A stretch of 33,171 nucleotides of DNA, from contig JAQCGR010000009.1 in NCBI GenBank assembly GCA_027619995.1, positions 1-33,171 on the forward strand. The letters are read 5' to 3'. The notes beneath the pieces are model-generated. The model had not been told where the DNA came from, searched no databases, and saw only the letters and a list, made by a program, of their open reading frames with translations. How positions within the stretch are numbered: position 1 is the stretch's first letter; every line of letters begins with the position of its first letter. Below are positions 6,253 to 15,053 of this stretch, piece after piece. This stretch comes from Pseudomonadota bacterium. GTDB taxonomy: Bacteria; Pseudomonadota; Alphaproteobacteria; CADEGL01. A program made the translations under genes and the position numbers.

Positions 6253-6912
6253 TCAATTGAGACATCGGCGGACCTCGAGCCGCCGGTCCTCGAACACATC
6301 CTCGGTTTCGTTCCGCGAGGCCCAGCGGCGGATTCCGTCGTCCCGCTCGTGGATCAGCGCCTCGATCTGCGGGCGGAACAACCGCACCATTGCCGTGAGC
6401 CAGCGGTTTACCGGCCAGGAAGGCGGCGCCAGATCGATTTCGAACCGGTCGAGCATGGCGCAGACATCCGGGGCCTCGTACCAGACCTCGCCCGTCACCC
6501 AGCGGTTGGTCGTGAACAGGCGGATGGGAACGCCGTGCTTGTCCATCGAAACACCGATCAGATGGCTGAGCCGGTCGTTCCGGTCCTTTGGCATCTCGAA
6601 GCCCGGCAGCTTTGCCGGGCGGACGCCCTTGGGCATGCCCTTGGGCCGCAGGAAGGTGTGGAAATGGCCGTGTTCTCCGGTCCGCTCCTCCTGGGGATGG
6701 GCGTGATAGTAGTATTGCGAATGGCTCTCCCGGTCGTAGACATCGCCTGGCGGATAGTGATCCCATTCGTAGAAGGTCTCGTGACTCTTCAGGAGCTCGC
6801 CAACGAGATTGTCGCCGGTCTTGGCGAGCACGCGATGGCAATCGACGGCCTCCCGACCCGCCTCCAGCATCATCCCCAGCCGCTCCCGGCTCAGCACGGA
6901 TAAATCGACCAC
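6253..6912 (-). CDS. His-rich DUF6969-like protein
   Basis: 219 residues from GTG 6912, with GGGAGG upstream. No signal peptide or membrane helix is evident, so it is probably cytoplasmic. The centre has a striking aromatic/His cluster, YYYHAHPQEE then EHGHFHTF, that could bind a metal. The rest contains conserved-looking blocks such as LFTTNRWVTGEVWY and NRWLTAMVRLF. I believe it belongs to the uncharacterised DUF6969 family, but this is from memory of the HAHP...EHGHFH pattern. It converges with the cytochrome c gene (39-bp gap). Confidence 0.72.
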   Translation of the reverse strand: MVDLSVLSRERLGMMLEAGREAVDCHRVLAKTGDNLVGELLKSHETFYEWDHYPPGDVYDRESHSQYYYHAHPQEERTGEHGHFHTFLRPKGMPKGVRPAKLPGFEMPKDRNDRLSHLIGVSMDKHGVPIRLFTTNRWVTGEVWYEAPDVCAMLDRFEIDLAPPSWPVNRWLTAMVRLFRPQIEALIHERDDGIRRWASRNETEDVFEDRRLEVRRCLN

Positions 6913-7031
6913 AGTTGCCGGCCTCCCGGTTCTTTTGATTTCCCTGCGGCCCTATCTGGGGCCAGGACCCAGGTACAGCCAATCACAATTCGGTCATACC
7001 CTAGCGCGGCGACGCGCCCAGGCAAGCGCGC

Positions 7032-7925
7032 CTAACCCGCTTCGCGCAGGAGGCGGATGCCGATCAGGATATGCTTGAGATCGGCCGGCCGGGCGTGACG
7101 CGCGGCCGGCCGGCAGACGCCGCAGCCGCTGTCGTCCCAGGAACCGCCCTTGACGATATAGCGACTCGGCCCCGCAGGCGTGTCCGTCCATTCGTAGACC
7201 TGTCCGGCACCGTTCAGCACGCCCCAAGGACCGGCCCCCGCCGGAAACACACCCACCGGAAGGGTGTCGAAAGGCCCTGAATCGTGGCTGTTGAGGCGAG
7301 CCGGATCAAAGGTATCGCCCCAGGGGAAGCGGCGGCCATCCGACCCGCGCACCGCCTTCTCCCACTCCGCCTCAGTCGGAAGCCGCCAGCTTTCTCCCGT
7401 GACCGACGAAAGCCAGGCTGCGTAGGCCCTGGCGTCGGCATGCGACACAAGGACAACGGGATGATCGCCGCGCGCCGCCGGAAAGGCGCCGTCGCGCCAG
7501 GCATGGCGACGGGTTCGTTCGAAGGGATGGATCAAGCCATAACCGACCCAGACGGCCGGTTCGACATTCGGCGCCGGCCGCCCCGTGGCGGCGATGAAGG
7601 CCGCGTATTGCGCATTGGTGATCGGCGTCCGCGTGATGGCGAAACCCGGTAGACTGGTGATGGTCCGTGGCGGTTCGTCCTCGTACCAACCCCCTTCGCG
7701 GGTACGTGCATGGCCATAGGCCGCTTCATCCAGCAGATAGGCCGCCTCGCGCTCCGCCCGGTCGGAACCCTGGATGAAGGACCCTGACGGAATCTCGACC
7801 AGGTCCGGAATGAAGGCCTCCGGCTCAACGGCAAACGCCGGAAGTAAGGCGATGAAGGCCGCCGTCATGCCGATCGTCGCACAAGGCAGCCATGAGGTAA
7901 GCCGCCGGAAATTCCCAGATTCCAT
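7032..7925 (-). CDS. Exported SUMF1/FGE-fold protein (formylglycine-generating enzyme family)
   Basis: 297 residues from ATG 7925, chosen because AGGAG precedes it; the track start at 8045 adds 40 non-conserved residues. The N-terminus carries a hydrophobic signal (residues about 16-32). The SUMF1 fold is clear: LVEIPSGSFIQGSD, SRLP-type region ESWRLPTEAEWEKAVRG, RRFPWGDTFDP, and KGGSWDD near the end. True formylglycine-generating enzymes bind copper through two cysteines in the 'C-x4-C-x-R-x-x-A-A-R' region. Here the segment reads SGCGVCRPAARHA: one cysteine aligns but the upstream partner is replaced and the loop is shorter. It is therefore likely not a standard sulfatase-activating enzyme; no sulfatase gene is nearby. 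It is divergent from the P460/CNPC gene. Confidence 0.85.
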   Translation of the reverse strand: MESGNFRRLTSWLPCATIGMTAAFIALLPAFAVEPEAFIPDLVEIPSGSFIQGSDRAEREAAYLLDEAAYGHARTREGGWYEDEPPRTITSLPGFAITRTPITNAQYAAFIAATGRPAPNVEPAVWVGYGLIHPFERTRRHAWRDGAFPAARGDHPVVLVSHADARAYAAWLSSVTGESWRLPTEAEWEKAVRGSDGRRFPWGDTFDPARLNSHDSGPFDTLPVGVFPAGAGPWGVLNGAGQVYEWTDTPAGPSRYIVKGGSWDDSGCGVCRPAARHARPADLKHILIGIRLLREAG

Positions 7926-8004
7926 CAGTTCGGCTCCTGATATTTGGCCTCTCGGAGTAACGGACCGCGGCGCCCGCCACCAGTCCCAAAGACCCCACAA
8001 GCGG

Positions 8005-8040
8005 TCACGAACACGTGACGATGATTGACCGCGCGCGGTC
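8005..8040. promoter_or_regulatory. Two palindromes between divergent SUMF1-like and P460-like genes
   Basis: The 216-bp divergent region holds TCACG-AACA-CGTGA (8005-8018) and the perfect 14-bp palindrome GACCGCGCGCGGTC (8027-8040). Paired palindromes between divergent genes are typical of operators for dimeric regulators, but I cannot name one. Confidence 0.35.
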
Positions 8041-8141
8041 GGCAATGCCCGTTATTCTTCCGCCTCATCCGGTGCCAACCGGTCATCTCGTCTGACCTTC
8101 ACAGACACAGGGTCAGGCAGGTCTTCTTAAGGAGCTATTTC

Positions 8142-9182
8142 ATGCGTTCGTTCCGCACGTCATTGCTGGCCGGCGCCGCCCTGCCGCTCATCGCCGGACT
8201 CATCGCTGCCCAACCCGTGCCGAGCGCGGCGGAAACCCAGTTGGCCCCCGCCAGCCGCACGAGCGCGGCGAACCCGGCCGCCATGCCGCGGCCAGCCGGC
8301 GCGCCGACGCAGCTCGCCGCCTGCAACCCCTACGCGGCCAAAAAGGGATGCAATCCGTGCAACCCCTGCGCCGCGAAAAAAACCTGCAATCCTTGCGCTG
8401 CCAATCCCTGCAATCCCTGTGCGGGAGCGGCGAGCACGACGAGCGCAGTCTGCGTCGTGCCCCGGCTTGCGGCGGCCAATCCCTGCGCCGCCAAGAAAGC
8501 GTGCAACCCCTGCAATCCCTGCGCGGCGAAGGGCTGCAATCCTTGCGCCGCCAAGAAGGCCTGTAACCCGTGTAACCCCTGCGGCGCAAAGGAAGCCTGC
8601 AACCCGTGCAATCCCTGCGCTGCGGCCAATCCCTGCAATCCGTGCAACCCCTGCAATCCCTGCGGCGGCGCCACGATCGCCGAGATCACCGGCGACGAGG
8701 CAACGGCCGTCTATGAATGCCTGATCGGAGAGATGGTCGCGGCCTACGAAAAATCCGGCGATCCGACCGCCAAATCCTATACCGCCTGGGAGCGCTACAA
8801 TGCCGCGCCCTATCAATCGGCGACCCATGGCAGCCGCTACGTCAACAACTACGCAAACGCTATCGCCCAAGCCGAGTACGGCAAGTTCGAGGATGCCGGC
8901 CCCATGCCGGCGGGCAGTCTGTTGGCGAAAGACAGTTTCGTGGTGACACCGGACGGCAAGGTTGGACCCGGCCCGCTTTTCCTGATGGAGAAGATGGCCA
9001 GCGGCTTCAACAAGGCCAGCCAGGACTGGCGCTATTCCATGATCCTGCCGAGCGGCGCGGTCGTCGGCACGACGGGTGGAGCGGGTTCCGAGAACATGAC
9101 CTTCTGCCACGAATGCCATACCGCCATGGAGGATCAGGATTCCATGTGGTTCCTGCCGGACGAGTTCCGCGCCAGCCAATAG
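8142..9182 (+). CDS. Exported cytochrome P460-like protein with Cys-Asn-Pro-Cys repeat domain
   Basis: 346 residues from ATG 8142, with a strong AAGGAG eight bases upstream; the track start at 8025 is too early. Residues 1-30 form a signal peptide. Residues about 61-174 are a low-complexity domain with roughly 17 Asn-Pro-Cys units in blocks such as [11 protein letters not shown]. The C-terminal part (about 200-340) has the layout of the cytochrome P460 family: [13 protein letters not shown], an Ala-Val-Val strand region, then the heme site CHECH (322-326) close to the C-terminus. P460 proteins oxidise hydroxylamine or bind NO in the periplasm. The repeat could bind copper or other soft metals, or be disulfide-rich; this is inference. 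A strong terminator follows. Confidence 0.85.
   Translation: MRSFRTSLLAGAALPLIAGLIAAQPVPSAAETQLAPASRTSAANPAAMPRPAGAPTQLAACNPYAAKKGCNPCNPCAAKKTCNPCAANPCNPCAGAASTTSAVCVVPRLAAANPCAAKKACNPCNPCAAKGCNPCAAKKACNPCNPCGAKEACNPCNPCAAANPCNPCNPCNPCGGATIAEITGDEATAVYECLIGEMVAAYEKSGDPTAKSYTAWERYNAAPYQSATHGSRYVNNYANAIAQAEYGKFEDAGPMPAGSLLAKDSFVVTPDGKVGPGPLFLMEKMASGFNKASQDWRYSMILPSGAVVGTTGGAGSENMTFCHECHTAMEDQDSMWFLPDEFRASQ
8322..8663 (+). repeat. In-frame CNPC / CAAKK coding repeat
   Basis: Degenerate tandem units built on TGCAATCCCTGC-like 12-mers (Cys-Asn-Pro-Cys) alternating with GCGGCCAAGAAG-like linkers (Ala-Ala-Lys-Lys). Synonymous codon variation between units shows selection on the protein sequence rather than recent slippage. 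It lies wholly inside the P460-like gene. Confidence 0.85.
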
Positions 9183-9207
9183 GAAGTCGCATTTCGGATC
9201 ACGAATC

Positions 9208-9238
9208 GGGCGGCCCATCTGGGCCGCCCGTACTTTTT
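9208..9238 (+). terminator. Rho-independent terminator of the P460-like gene
   Basis: GGGCGGCCC, loop ATCT, GGGCCGCCC form a perfect nine-base-pair stem, followed shortly by TTTTT. It lies 25 bases after the P460-like stop, between two convergent genes. On the minus strand it has no T-run, so it serves mainly the plus-strand gene. Confidence 0.9.
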
Positions 9239-9254
9239 GCGCAACGAAGCCCGG

Positions 9255-9683
9255 TTATTCGCGCACGACCAGAACCGACCGGCTGCAGTGCCGAATGACG
9301 CGGGCACCGTTCCGGCCGAGCAGATAGTCGCTCAACTCCGGGCGATGGGCGGCCATCACGATCAGGTCCGCATCGAGCCGGTCAGCCGCCTGGATGATTT
9401 TCTCGTAGATCGTGCCATGCGCGACCTCCGTTTGGACCGAAATGGTGGCGGGGACATGGGCTTCGACGAAAGCGGCCATCTCTTGCTTCGCCCCCGCGAT
9501 CAGTTTGTCCTCGAAACCGCTTGGGAAATACTGAGACACCATCAGATCGGCGACGTCAGGCACGACATTGACGATATGGAGTTTGGCGCCGAAAGCCTCG
9601 CACTGGGCGAGCGCGACGGGGAGCGCCTTGCGCCATGAGCTTTCCGAGGTCAGATCGACGGCGAGCAGGACGGTCTTGAACAT
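9255..9683 (-). CDS. Universal stress protein (UspA family)
   Basis: 142 residues from ATG 9683, with AAGGGAG upstream; the longer track start overlaps the permease gene in another frame. MFKTVLLAVDLT at the N-terminus, VAHGTIYEKIIQAA and DLIVMAAHRP in the middle, and LLGRNGARVIRHCSRSVLVV at the end are standard UspA segments. The last fits the G-x2-G-x9-S ATP-binding motif. It begins 23 bases after the TRAP permease, as the last gene of the transporter operon. UspA proteins such as TeaD of Halomonas are encoded with, and modulate, TRAP transporters; the same role here is inferred. Confidence 0.93.
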   Translation of the reverse strand: MFKTVLLAVDLTSESSWRKALPVALAQCEAFGAKLHIVNVVPDVADLMVSQYFPSGFEDKLIAGAKQEMAAFVEAHVPATISVQTEVAHGTIYEKIIQAADRLDADLIVMAAHRPELSDYLLGRNGARVIRHCSRSVLVVRE

Positions 9684-9706
9684 GGCGCGCTCCCTTCCCT
9701 CTCCGT

Positions 9707-12091
9707 TCACGTCGGGGCGGCGGTGCCGACGGTGCGCCGGCGGCGGGTTCGCTGCGACAGCCAGACCAGGCCAAGGAGCAGGACGCCAAACGGATAGATC
9801 AATTCCTTGGGCGGCAGGTCGAGCTGTTCGACATCGACGCCGGTCACGTAGTCGCCCCAATCGAGGCCCGCCTTCTCGGCCATGCCGTTGAAGGTCAGAT
9901 CGACCACGGCGTAGCGGCCATCCTCTTCCGGTTCGATGACCGCGCCGAAGGTTTCGGCCGGGGTCGCGGCCTGGTCGGCCGGGGTCTTCAACACGAAGAG
10001 CTTGAAGCGGTCGCCGTAATTCGTTTCGCGGACCACATGCAGGCGGACGTAGCGGCCAGTTTCAGGCGTGAACTCGCCGGAAGCGAAGGCCTCGAAATCG
10101 ACCGGCGCGAAGGGCGGCGCGATCTCGTCCATGAAGAATCCCGGGCGAAACAGCATGAAGCAGGCGGCCGCCAGCAGGACGCTCTCGTACCACTTCACCT
10201 TTATGAGAAACCAATTCTGGGTGAGCGAACTGAAGGCCAATATCGCGAGGAGCGACATCACCACCACAAGCGCGCCGTGCCAGATGCTCTCAACCCCGAT
10301 CAGCAGCAGTTCCGTGTTGAACAGGAAGACCAGCGGCAGGATAGCCGTGCGGATGTCGTAGAGAAAAGCCTGCACACCCGTTTTCAACGGATCGGCGCGC
10401 GATATCGCGGCGGCGGCAAAGGCAGCCAGACAGACCGGTGGCGTCGAATCCGCCAGCAGGCCGTAATAGAACACATAGAGGTGGACCGCGATCAGCGGCA
10501 GGACGAGGCCCGCAGCATTGCCCAGTTCGACCAGCACGCCGGCGAGCAGCGAGGCGACGACCAGATAGTTCGCCGTGGTCGGCAGGCCCATACCGAGAAA
10601 GATGCAGAGCACCGCCGTCAGGCCGAGCAGAATGTAGATATTCCCGCCGGCCAGGGCCTCGACCACGCCGACCATGGCGTTGTTGAGGCCGGTCGAGGAG
10701 ACCGCACCCACGATGATGCCCGCCGCAGCGACGGCGACGGCAATGCCGACCATATTGCGCGCGCCGGCGACCATGCCGAGATAGATCTCAGTGAAGCCGT
10801 CGCGCACGGCCTCGGCCATTGGCTGGGAGTCGAAGCGAATGGAATGCACGACCCGACGCGCCAGGATGATCCCCATCAGGGAGAGGATCGAATAGAAGAC
10901 CGCGCTATGCGCGCTCCATCGCTCGACCATCAGCAGATAGACGAGGATGACGATCGGAATCAGATGGTGCAGGCCTTTACGGAAGGTCTTGCCGAGCGGC
11001 GGAATCTCCACCGCAGGCAGGCCCTTGAGGCCCAGCTTCTGCGCTTCGAGATGGGAAATATAAAGCAGCGCGATATAGCTGAGTGCCGCGGGAATAGCCG
11101 CCGCCACCACAACGTCGAAATACGAGATGCCGATGAATTCGGCGATGATGAAGGCCGCCGCGCCCATGATCGGCGGCATGAGTTGACCGTTGGTCGAGGC
11201 CGCGACCTCGATCGCCCCGGCCTTGACCGCCGGCATGCCGATCCGCTTCATCACGGGAATGGTGAAGGTGCCGGTGGTGACCACATTGGCGATCGACGAA
11301 CCGGAGATCATGCCGGTCATGCCCGAGGCAAGGATCGCCGCCTTGGCCGGCCCGCCGCTGAACCGGCCGACCATGGCGAAGGACAGGGCGAGGAAATATT
11401 GGCCCGCGCCGGCCTTGTCCAAAAGCGCGCCGAACAGCACGAAAAGAAAAACGAAACTGACCGAGACGCTGATCGGGATACCGAAGACCGCCTCGCCCGT
11501 CAGCCATTGATAGCCGATCAACCGGTTCAGGCTGAGGCCCTTGTGAGAGATGATGTCCGGCATCGACTGACCGAAAATCGAATAAATCAGAAAAATGCCA
11601 CAGACAATGACGAGCGGAATGCCGATCGACCGGCGCGTCGCGTCGAGCAGGAGCAGCATGCCGATACCGCCGATGATCGCCTCGACGGGAATGCCGTTCC
11701 AGACAAGAAGAACGCCCTGGCGGGAGACGAGGCCGTCCCAGCCGATAAAGAGATAAAAAGCGGAAAACCACGCGAGCAGAGCGAGAAGGATGTCAGTGAC
11801 CGGCAGCCCCTTTTCGCCGCTACGGCGCGAGAAGGGGTAGATCAAGTAGCAAAGCAGCAGGGCGAAGGAGAGATGGATGCCGCGCGCCGGCACATCCGTG
11901 ATGATGCCGAAATCGAACATGAAGGGAAAAGGCGAGGCGATCCACATCTGGAAGACCGACCAGACGAAGCAGAGCAGGCTGATGACCATCGCAACCCGGG
12001 GGCCATGATTGCGTCCCTGGTATTCGACCTCTTCAAGGGTCTTGTCGATATTCTTGGCCGCCGGTGCCGGGTCGGTGTCTTTGTCGGTCAT
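9707..12091 (-). CDS. TRAP transporter fused permease (small + large subunits) with DUF3394 C-terminus
   Basis: 794 residues from ATG 12091, preceded by GAGGGGG. It is a fusion of the 4-helix DctQ-like and 12-helix DctM-like membrane subunits used with TAXI receptors, powered by an ion gradient. Conserved DctM blocks include GSSIANVVTTGTFTIPVMKRIGM, EVAASTNGQLMPPIMGAAAF, and LGMGLPTTANYLVVASLLA. The last about 150 residues leave the permease fold: a soluble segment (PDQ-rich, GMAEKAGLDWGDYVTGVD, PDZ-like in pattern) and a final helix, matching the DUF3394 extension seen on some TRAP permeases. It sits between the TAXI receptor and uspA genes. The substrate is not readable from sequence; TAXI systems often carry organic acids or amino acids. 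Confidence 0.93.
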   Translation of the reverse strand: MTDKDTDPAPAAKNIDKTLEEVEYQGRNHGPRVAMVISLLCFVWSVFQMWIASPFPFMFDFGIITDVPARGIHLSFALLLCYLIYPFSRRSGEKGLPVTDILLALLAWFSAFYLFIGWDGLVSRQGVLLVWNGIPVEAIIGGIGMLLLLDATRRSIGIPLVIVCGIFLIYSIFGQSMPDIISHKGLSLNRLIGYQWLTGEAVFGIPISVSVSFVFLFVLFGALLDKAGAGQYFLALSFAMVGRFSGGPAKAAILASGMTGMISGSSIANVVTTGTFTIPVMKRIGMPAVKAGAIEVAASTNGQLMPPIMGAAAFIIAEFIGISYFDVVVAAAIPAALSYIALLYISHLEAQKLGLKGLPAVEIPPLGKTFRKGLHHLIPIVILVYLLMVERWSAHSAVFYSILSLMGIILARRVVHSIRFDSQPMAEAVRDGFTEIYLGMVAGARNMVGIAVAVAAAGIIVGAVSSTGLNNAMVGVVEALAGGNIYILLGLTAVLCIFLGMGLPTTANYLVVASLLAGVLVELGNAAGLVLPLIAVHLYVFYYGLLADSTPPVCLAAFAAAAISRADPLKTGVQAFLYDIRTAILPLVFLFNTELLLIGVESIWHGALVVVMSLLAILAFSSLTQNWFLIKVKWYESVLLAAACFMLFRPGFFMDEIAPPFAPVDFEAFASGEFTPETGRYVRLHVVRETNYGDRFKLFVLKTPADQAATPAETFGAVIEPEEDGRYAVVDLTFNGMAEKAGLDWGDYVTGVDVEQLDLPPKELIYPFGVLLLGLVWLSQRTRRRRTVGTAAPT

Positions 12092-12156
12092 GCCCACCCC
12101 CTCGGGCCCACCGGCCCGACAGCGTCTACGCCGCTTTCCACTATCTGCGTAGGAAT

Positions 12157-12191
12157 GAAAACGGCCGGCACCCCCGTCGGGAATGCCGGCC
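12157..12191 (-). terminator. Hairpin terminator/attenuator between TAXI receptor and permease
   Basis: On the minus strand GGCCGGCA, a 13-base loop and TGCCGGCC precede GTTTTC. It lies in the 116-bp gap after the receptor stop and before the permease start. Partial termination here would give more receptor than permease, as is usual in binding-protein-dependent systems; that use is inferred. Confidence 0.65.
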
Positions 12192-12207
12192 TGGTTTCTT
12201 GCCGGGC

Positions 12208-13209
12208 CTACATCCAGCCCATTTCCTTGTAGAACTTGATAGCGCCCGGATGCAGCGGCGCCGAGTTGCCATCCGTGATCATCTTCTTCGGATCGAGATT
12301 CTGGAAGGCCGGGTGAAGCGACCTGAAGTCGTCCAGATTTTCCATCACCGCGCGCGTGACCTCGTAGACCACATCGTCGGGCACGTCCTCATGCGTGACG
12401 AAGGTCGCCATGACGCCGAAAGTCGTCACGTCCTTGGTCGTGGTCTTATAGGTGCCGGCCGGGATCGTCGTGAAGGCGTAGTAGGGATTGTCCGCCACCA
12501 GCTTCTTCTCGACCTCGCCGTCGAGATTGGCGATATAGGCGCCGCAACCGTCGGTCGCCACCGAGACGCCGGCATTGGGCACGCCGACGGTATAGCCATA
12601 GGCATCGATCTTGCCGTCGCACAGGGCCTGGGACTGTTCGGTCGAGGTCAGTTCGGTCGCGACCGCGAAATCGTCGGCGGTCATGCCATAGCCGGCCATC
12701 AGGACTTCGGTCGTGCCGCGCTGGCCGGAGCCCGCGTTACCGATATTCATCCGCTTGCCCTTGGTGTCCGTGAAGGAATCGATGTCGCTGCCTTCGGCCG
12801 CGATCAACTGGAACGGCTCAGGATGCACGGAAAAGACCGCGCGCAAACCGGGACAGGTCGTCACCTGGTCGGAATCGCCCTTGAACGCATGATACTGCCA
12901 ATCGGACTGGGCGACGCCGAACTCAAGCTCGTGCTCGCAAATCTGGCCGATATTGTAGGTCGAGCCGCCGGTCGACGGGGCCGAGCAGCGAATACCGTGC
13001 TTGCGGCCTTCCTTGCGGCCCTCGGCGGCCTCCTTATGGACCATGCGGCAGACCGAATTGCCGACGACGAAATACACGCCTGTCGGGCCGCCCGTGCCGA
13101 TGGAGATGAATTTCTTGTCCTGCGCGCCGGCATCGCCGGGTGCGACGAAGGCCACTCCCAGAAGTGCCGCCGCCGCAAGGGCTAAGGTCGCGAGATTGAG
13201 TGATTTCAT
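12208..13209 (-). CDS. TAXI-family TRAP solute receptor
   Basis: 333 residues from ATG 13209, preceded by AGGAGGAC; the track start at 13299 is in the leader. A signal peptide (ATLALAAAALLGVAFVAPGDAGA) is followed directly by FISIGTGGPTGVYFVVGN, the signature opening of TAXI receptors, then STGGSTYNIGQI, FGVAQSDW and RMNIGNAGSGQRGTTEVLM. It would bind the solute in the periplasm and deliver it to the fused permease. Five or more cysteines in the mature protein (for example RCSAPS, ICEHE, TTCPG, LCDG, GCGAY) are more than I would expect and may form disulfides. It is the first gene of the transporter operon; the promoter should lie in 13210-13471. Confidence 0.95.
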   Translation of the reverse strand: MKSLNLATLALAAAALLGVAFVAPGDAGAQDKKFISIGTGGPTGVYFVVGNSVCRMVHKEAAEGRKEGRKHGIRCSAPSTGGSTYNIGQICEHELEFGVAQSDWQYHAFKGDSDQVTTCPGLRAVFSVHPEPFQLIAAEGSDIDSFTDTKGKRMNIGNAGSGQRGTTEVLMAGYGMTADDFAVATELTSTEQSQALCDGKIDAYGYTVGVPNAGVSVATDGCGAYIANLDGEVEKKLVADNPYYAFTTIPAGTYKTTTKDVTTFGVMATFVTHEDVPDDVVYEVTRAVMENLDDFRSLHPAFQNLDPKKMITDGNSAPLHPGAIKFYKEMGWM

Positions 13210-13471
13210 GACGTCTGTCCTCCTCGGTTCAGTCGTGAGGACGGCCGGATGTAAGACAACATACAGGCCGCTTGTCGAGATCGATCCGAAGCGAAACATG
13301 GTGCCGCCAAGCCGGCGGCATCACCCCATCCCTACAGTTCCAATCGGGCCGGATCCGGCGCCGCGCCATTGGGCGCCACCGCATCGCCCAGGTATCGCTA
13401 TTCGATCCCTTGGCCGCAACTATGCCGCCCGGTCCGGAACTTGTCAACGCGACCAGGCGCCTTGTCCGGCG
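13210..13471. other. 262-bp gap upstream of the TAXI-TRAP operon
   Basis: No ORF with coding character. It separates the minus-strand pseudogene end from the TAXI receptor start and should contain the transporter promoter. The ribosome site AGGAGG sits just upstream of 13209. I see no convincing -35/-10 pair. Confidence 0.4.
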
Positions 13472-14810
13472 TCAGGAAACCGCCGCCAGGCTGGTTTCGA
13501 CGGAATCGCCGAGCAGATCGACGATCGTGTCGATCGTGGCCTCGTCGATGTTGTAGGGCGGCGCGAGAATGACGTGATCGCCGTTCTTGCCGTCGATCGT
13601 GCCACCCATCGGGTAGCACATCAGCCCGCGCTCGAAAGCCGCCGATTTGATCTTGGCATGGAGTTTCTTGGCGGGATCGAACACCGCCTTGCTGGCCCGG
13701 TCCCCGACCAGCTCGATGGCCCAGAACAGGCCGCGGCCGCGGATATCCCCGACATGGTGGTGGTTGCCGAAGCGGTCGTTCAACCCCTCCTCCAGATGGG
13801 CGCCGAGATCCCGCACCCGCTGGAGCAATCCTTCTTCCTTGATGACTCGCTGCACGGCGAGCGCGCCCGCGCAGGCCGTGGCGTGGCCCATATAGGTATG
13901 GCCGTGCTGGAAATAGCCGCTGCCGTCGCGGAAGGCCGCAAACACTTTGTCCGCGACCAACACCGCGCCGATCGGCTGATAGCCCGCGCCCAGACCTTTG
14001 GCCATGATCAGCAGGTCGGGGGTTACTCCCTCCTGCTCGCAGGCGTAGAGCGTGCCTGTCCGGCCCATGCCGCACATCACCTCGTCGAAGATCAGCAGCA
14101 CGCCGTACCGGTCGCAGATCTCGCGTATCCGCTTGAAGTAACCCGGGACCGCGGGCAAGGCGCCGGCGGTCGCACCGACCACGGGCTCGGCCATGAAGGC
14201 TGCTACGGAGTCGGCGCCGAGTTCCAGAATCTTGGCCTCCAGCTCGTCCGCGACGCGCAGGCCGTAGGCTTCCTCGCTCTCGCCTTCCTGCTGATCGCGA
14301 TAGGCGTAGCAGGGCGCGATATGGTGCATCACGGGCACCAGGATCGGATCATAGGGTTCGCGCCGCCAGAAATTGCCGCCGGCCCGACAGGCCGCCCAGG
14401 GTGTTGCCGTGATAGCTCTGGCGCCGGGCGATGAAATGCTTGCGTTTGGGCTGGCCGATTTCGAGGTAGTACTGGCGCGCCATCTTGATCGCGGCCTCGA
14501 CCCCCTCGGAGCCGCCCGAGACTTACCAGACGCGGTCCAACCCCTCCGGCGCGTCGGTGATCAGGGTATCGGCCAGGGCTTCCATCGGCTCGTTGCTGAA
14601 GGAGCCGGTATGGGCATAGGGCATCCGCCCGACCTGGTCGCGGATGGCCTCGATCACCGCCGGATGGGAATGGCCCAGACAGGACACGGCCGCGCCGCCC
14701 GAGGCGTCGAGATACCGTTTGCCCGCCTGATCGAACAGATAGGGCCCCTCGCCGCGCACGGCGACGGGCGGCGGCGCGGAACCGATGGCGCGCGGAAAAA
14801 CATGGCTCAT
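13472..14810 (-). pseudogene. Class III (PLP) aminotransferase, disrupted by a stop and a frameshift
   Basis: The reading begins MSHVFPRAIG at ATG 14810, with GGGAG upstream, and continues with VRGEGPYLFDQAGKRYLDASGG, typical of the aspartate-aminotransferase-like class III family. It hits TAA (minus strand of 14523-14525) where the family has VW-aromatic-VSGGSE. The same frame resumes with VSGGSEGVEAAIKMARQYY and QSYHGNTLG. It shifts by one base near 14379-14387, where an extra G gives LSGRRQF instead of a Gly-Gly-Asn-Phe-Trp run, and continues as 13472-14338 with FDEVMCGMGRTG and the PLP-lysine region MAKGLGAGYQP. Two independent lesions argue for a true pseudogene, though sequencing error cannot be excluded. 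A 243-bp gap lies upstream, before apt. Confidence 0.88.
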
Positions 14811-15053
14811 GTCAGAAGATCTCCCGTGAAGGCGGCGGTCGGCCAGATGGTCGCCATGCCCGAACTCTATTCCCGGCACGTGGTCGCGGACAACGCCGAG
14901 TTGGCATAAATTCCACGCCGTCCAAATCGGGGCGGACAGATGGTGGCGCCAAAAAATGGTGAACGATGGTGCCTAGACGGTGGTGATTGAATCGATTGGC
15001 GCGCACGGGCTTTATGGCCCCGCTCACCGAATGATCGAACGCAGGGGAAATCC

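Noticed and set aside
8322-8663. CRISPR-like spaced repeat
   Set aside because: Repeat units are degenerate, in frame, and encode CNPC with synonymous changes; no constant repeat/spacer lengths.
10037-12232. 731-aa plus-strand ORF
   Set aside because: Antisense shadow of the TRAP permease; rich in Arg, Asp, His and Gln with no domain pattern.
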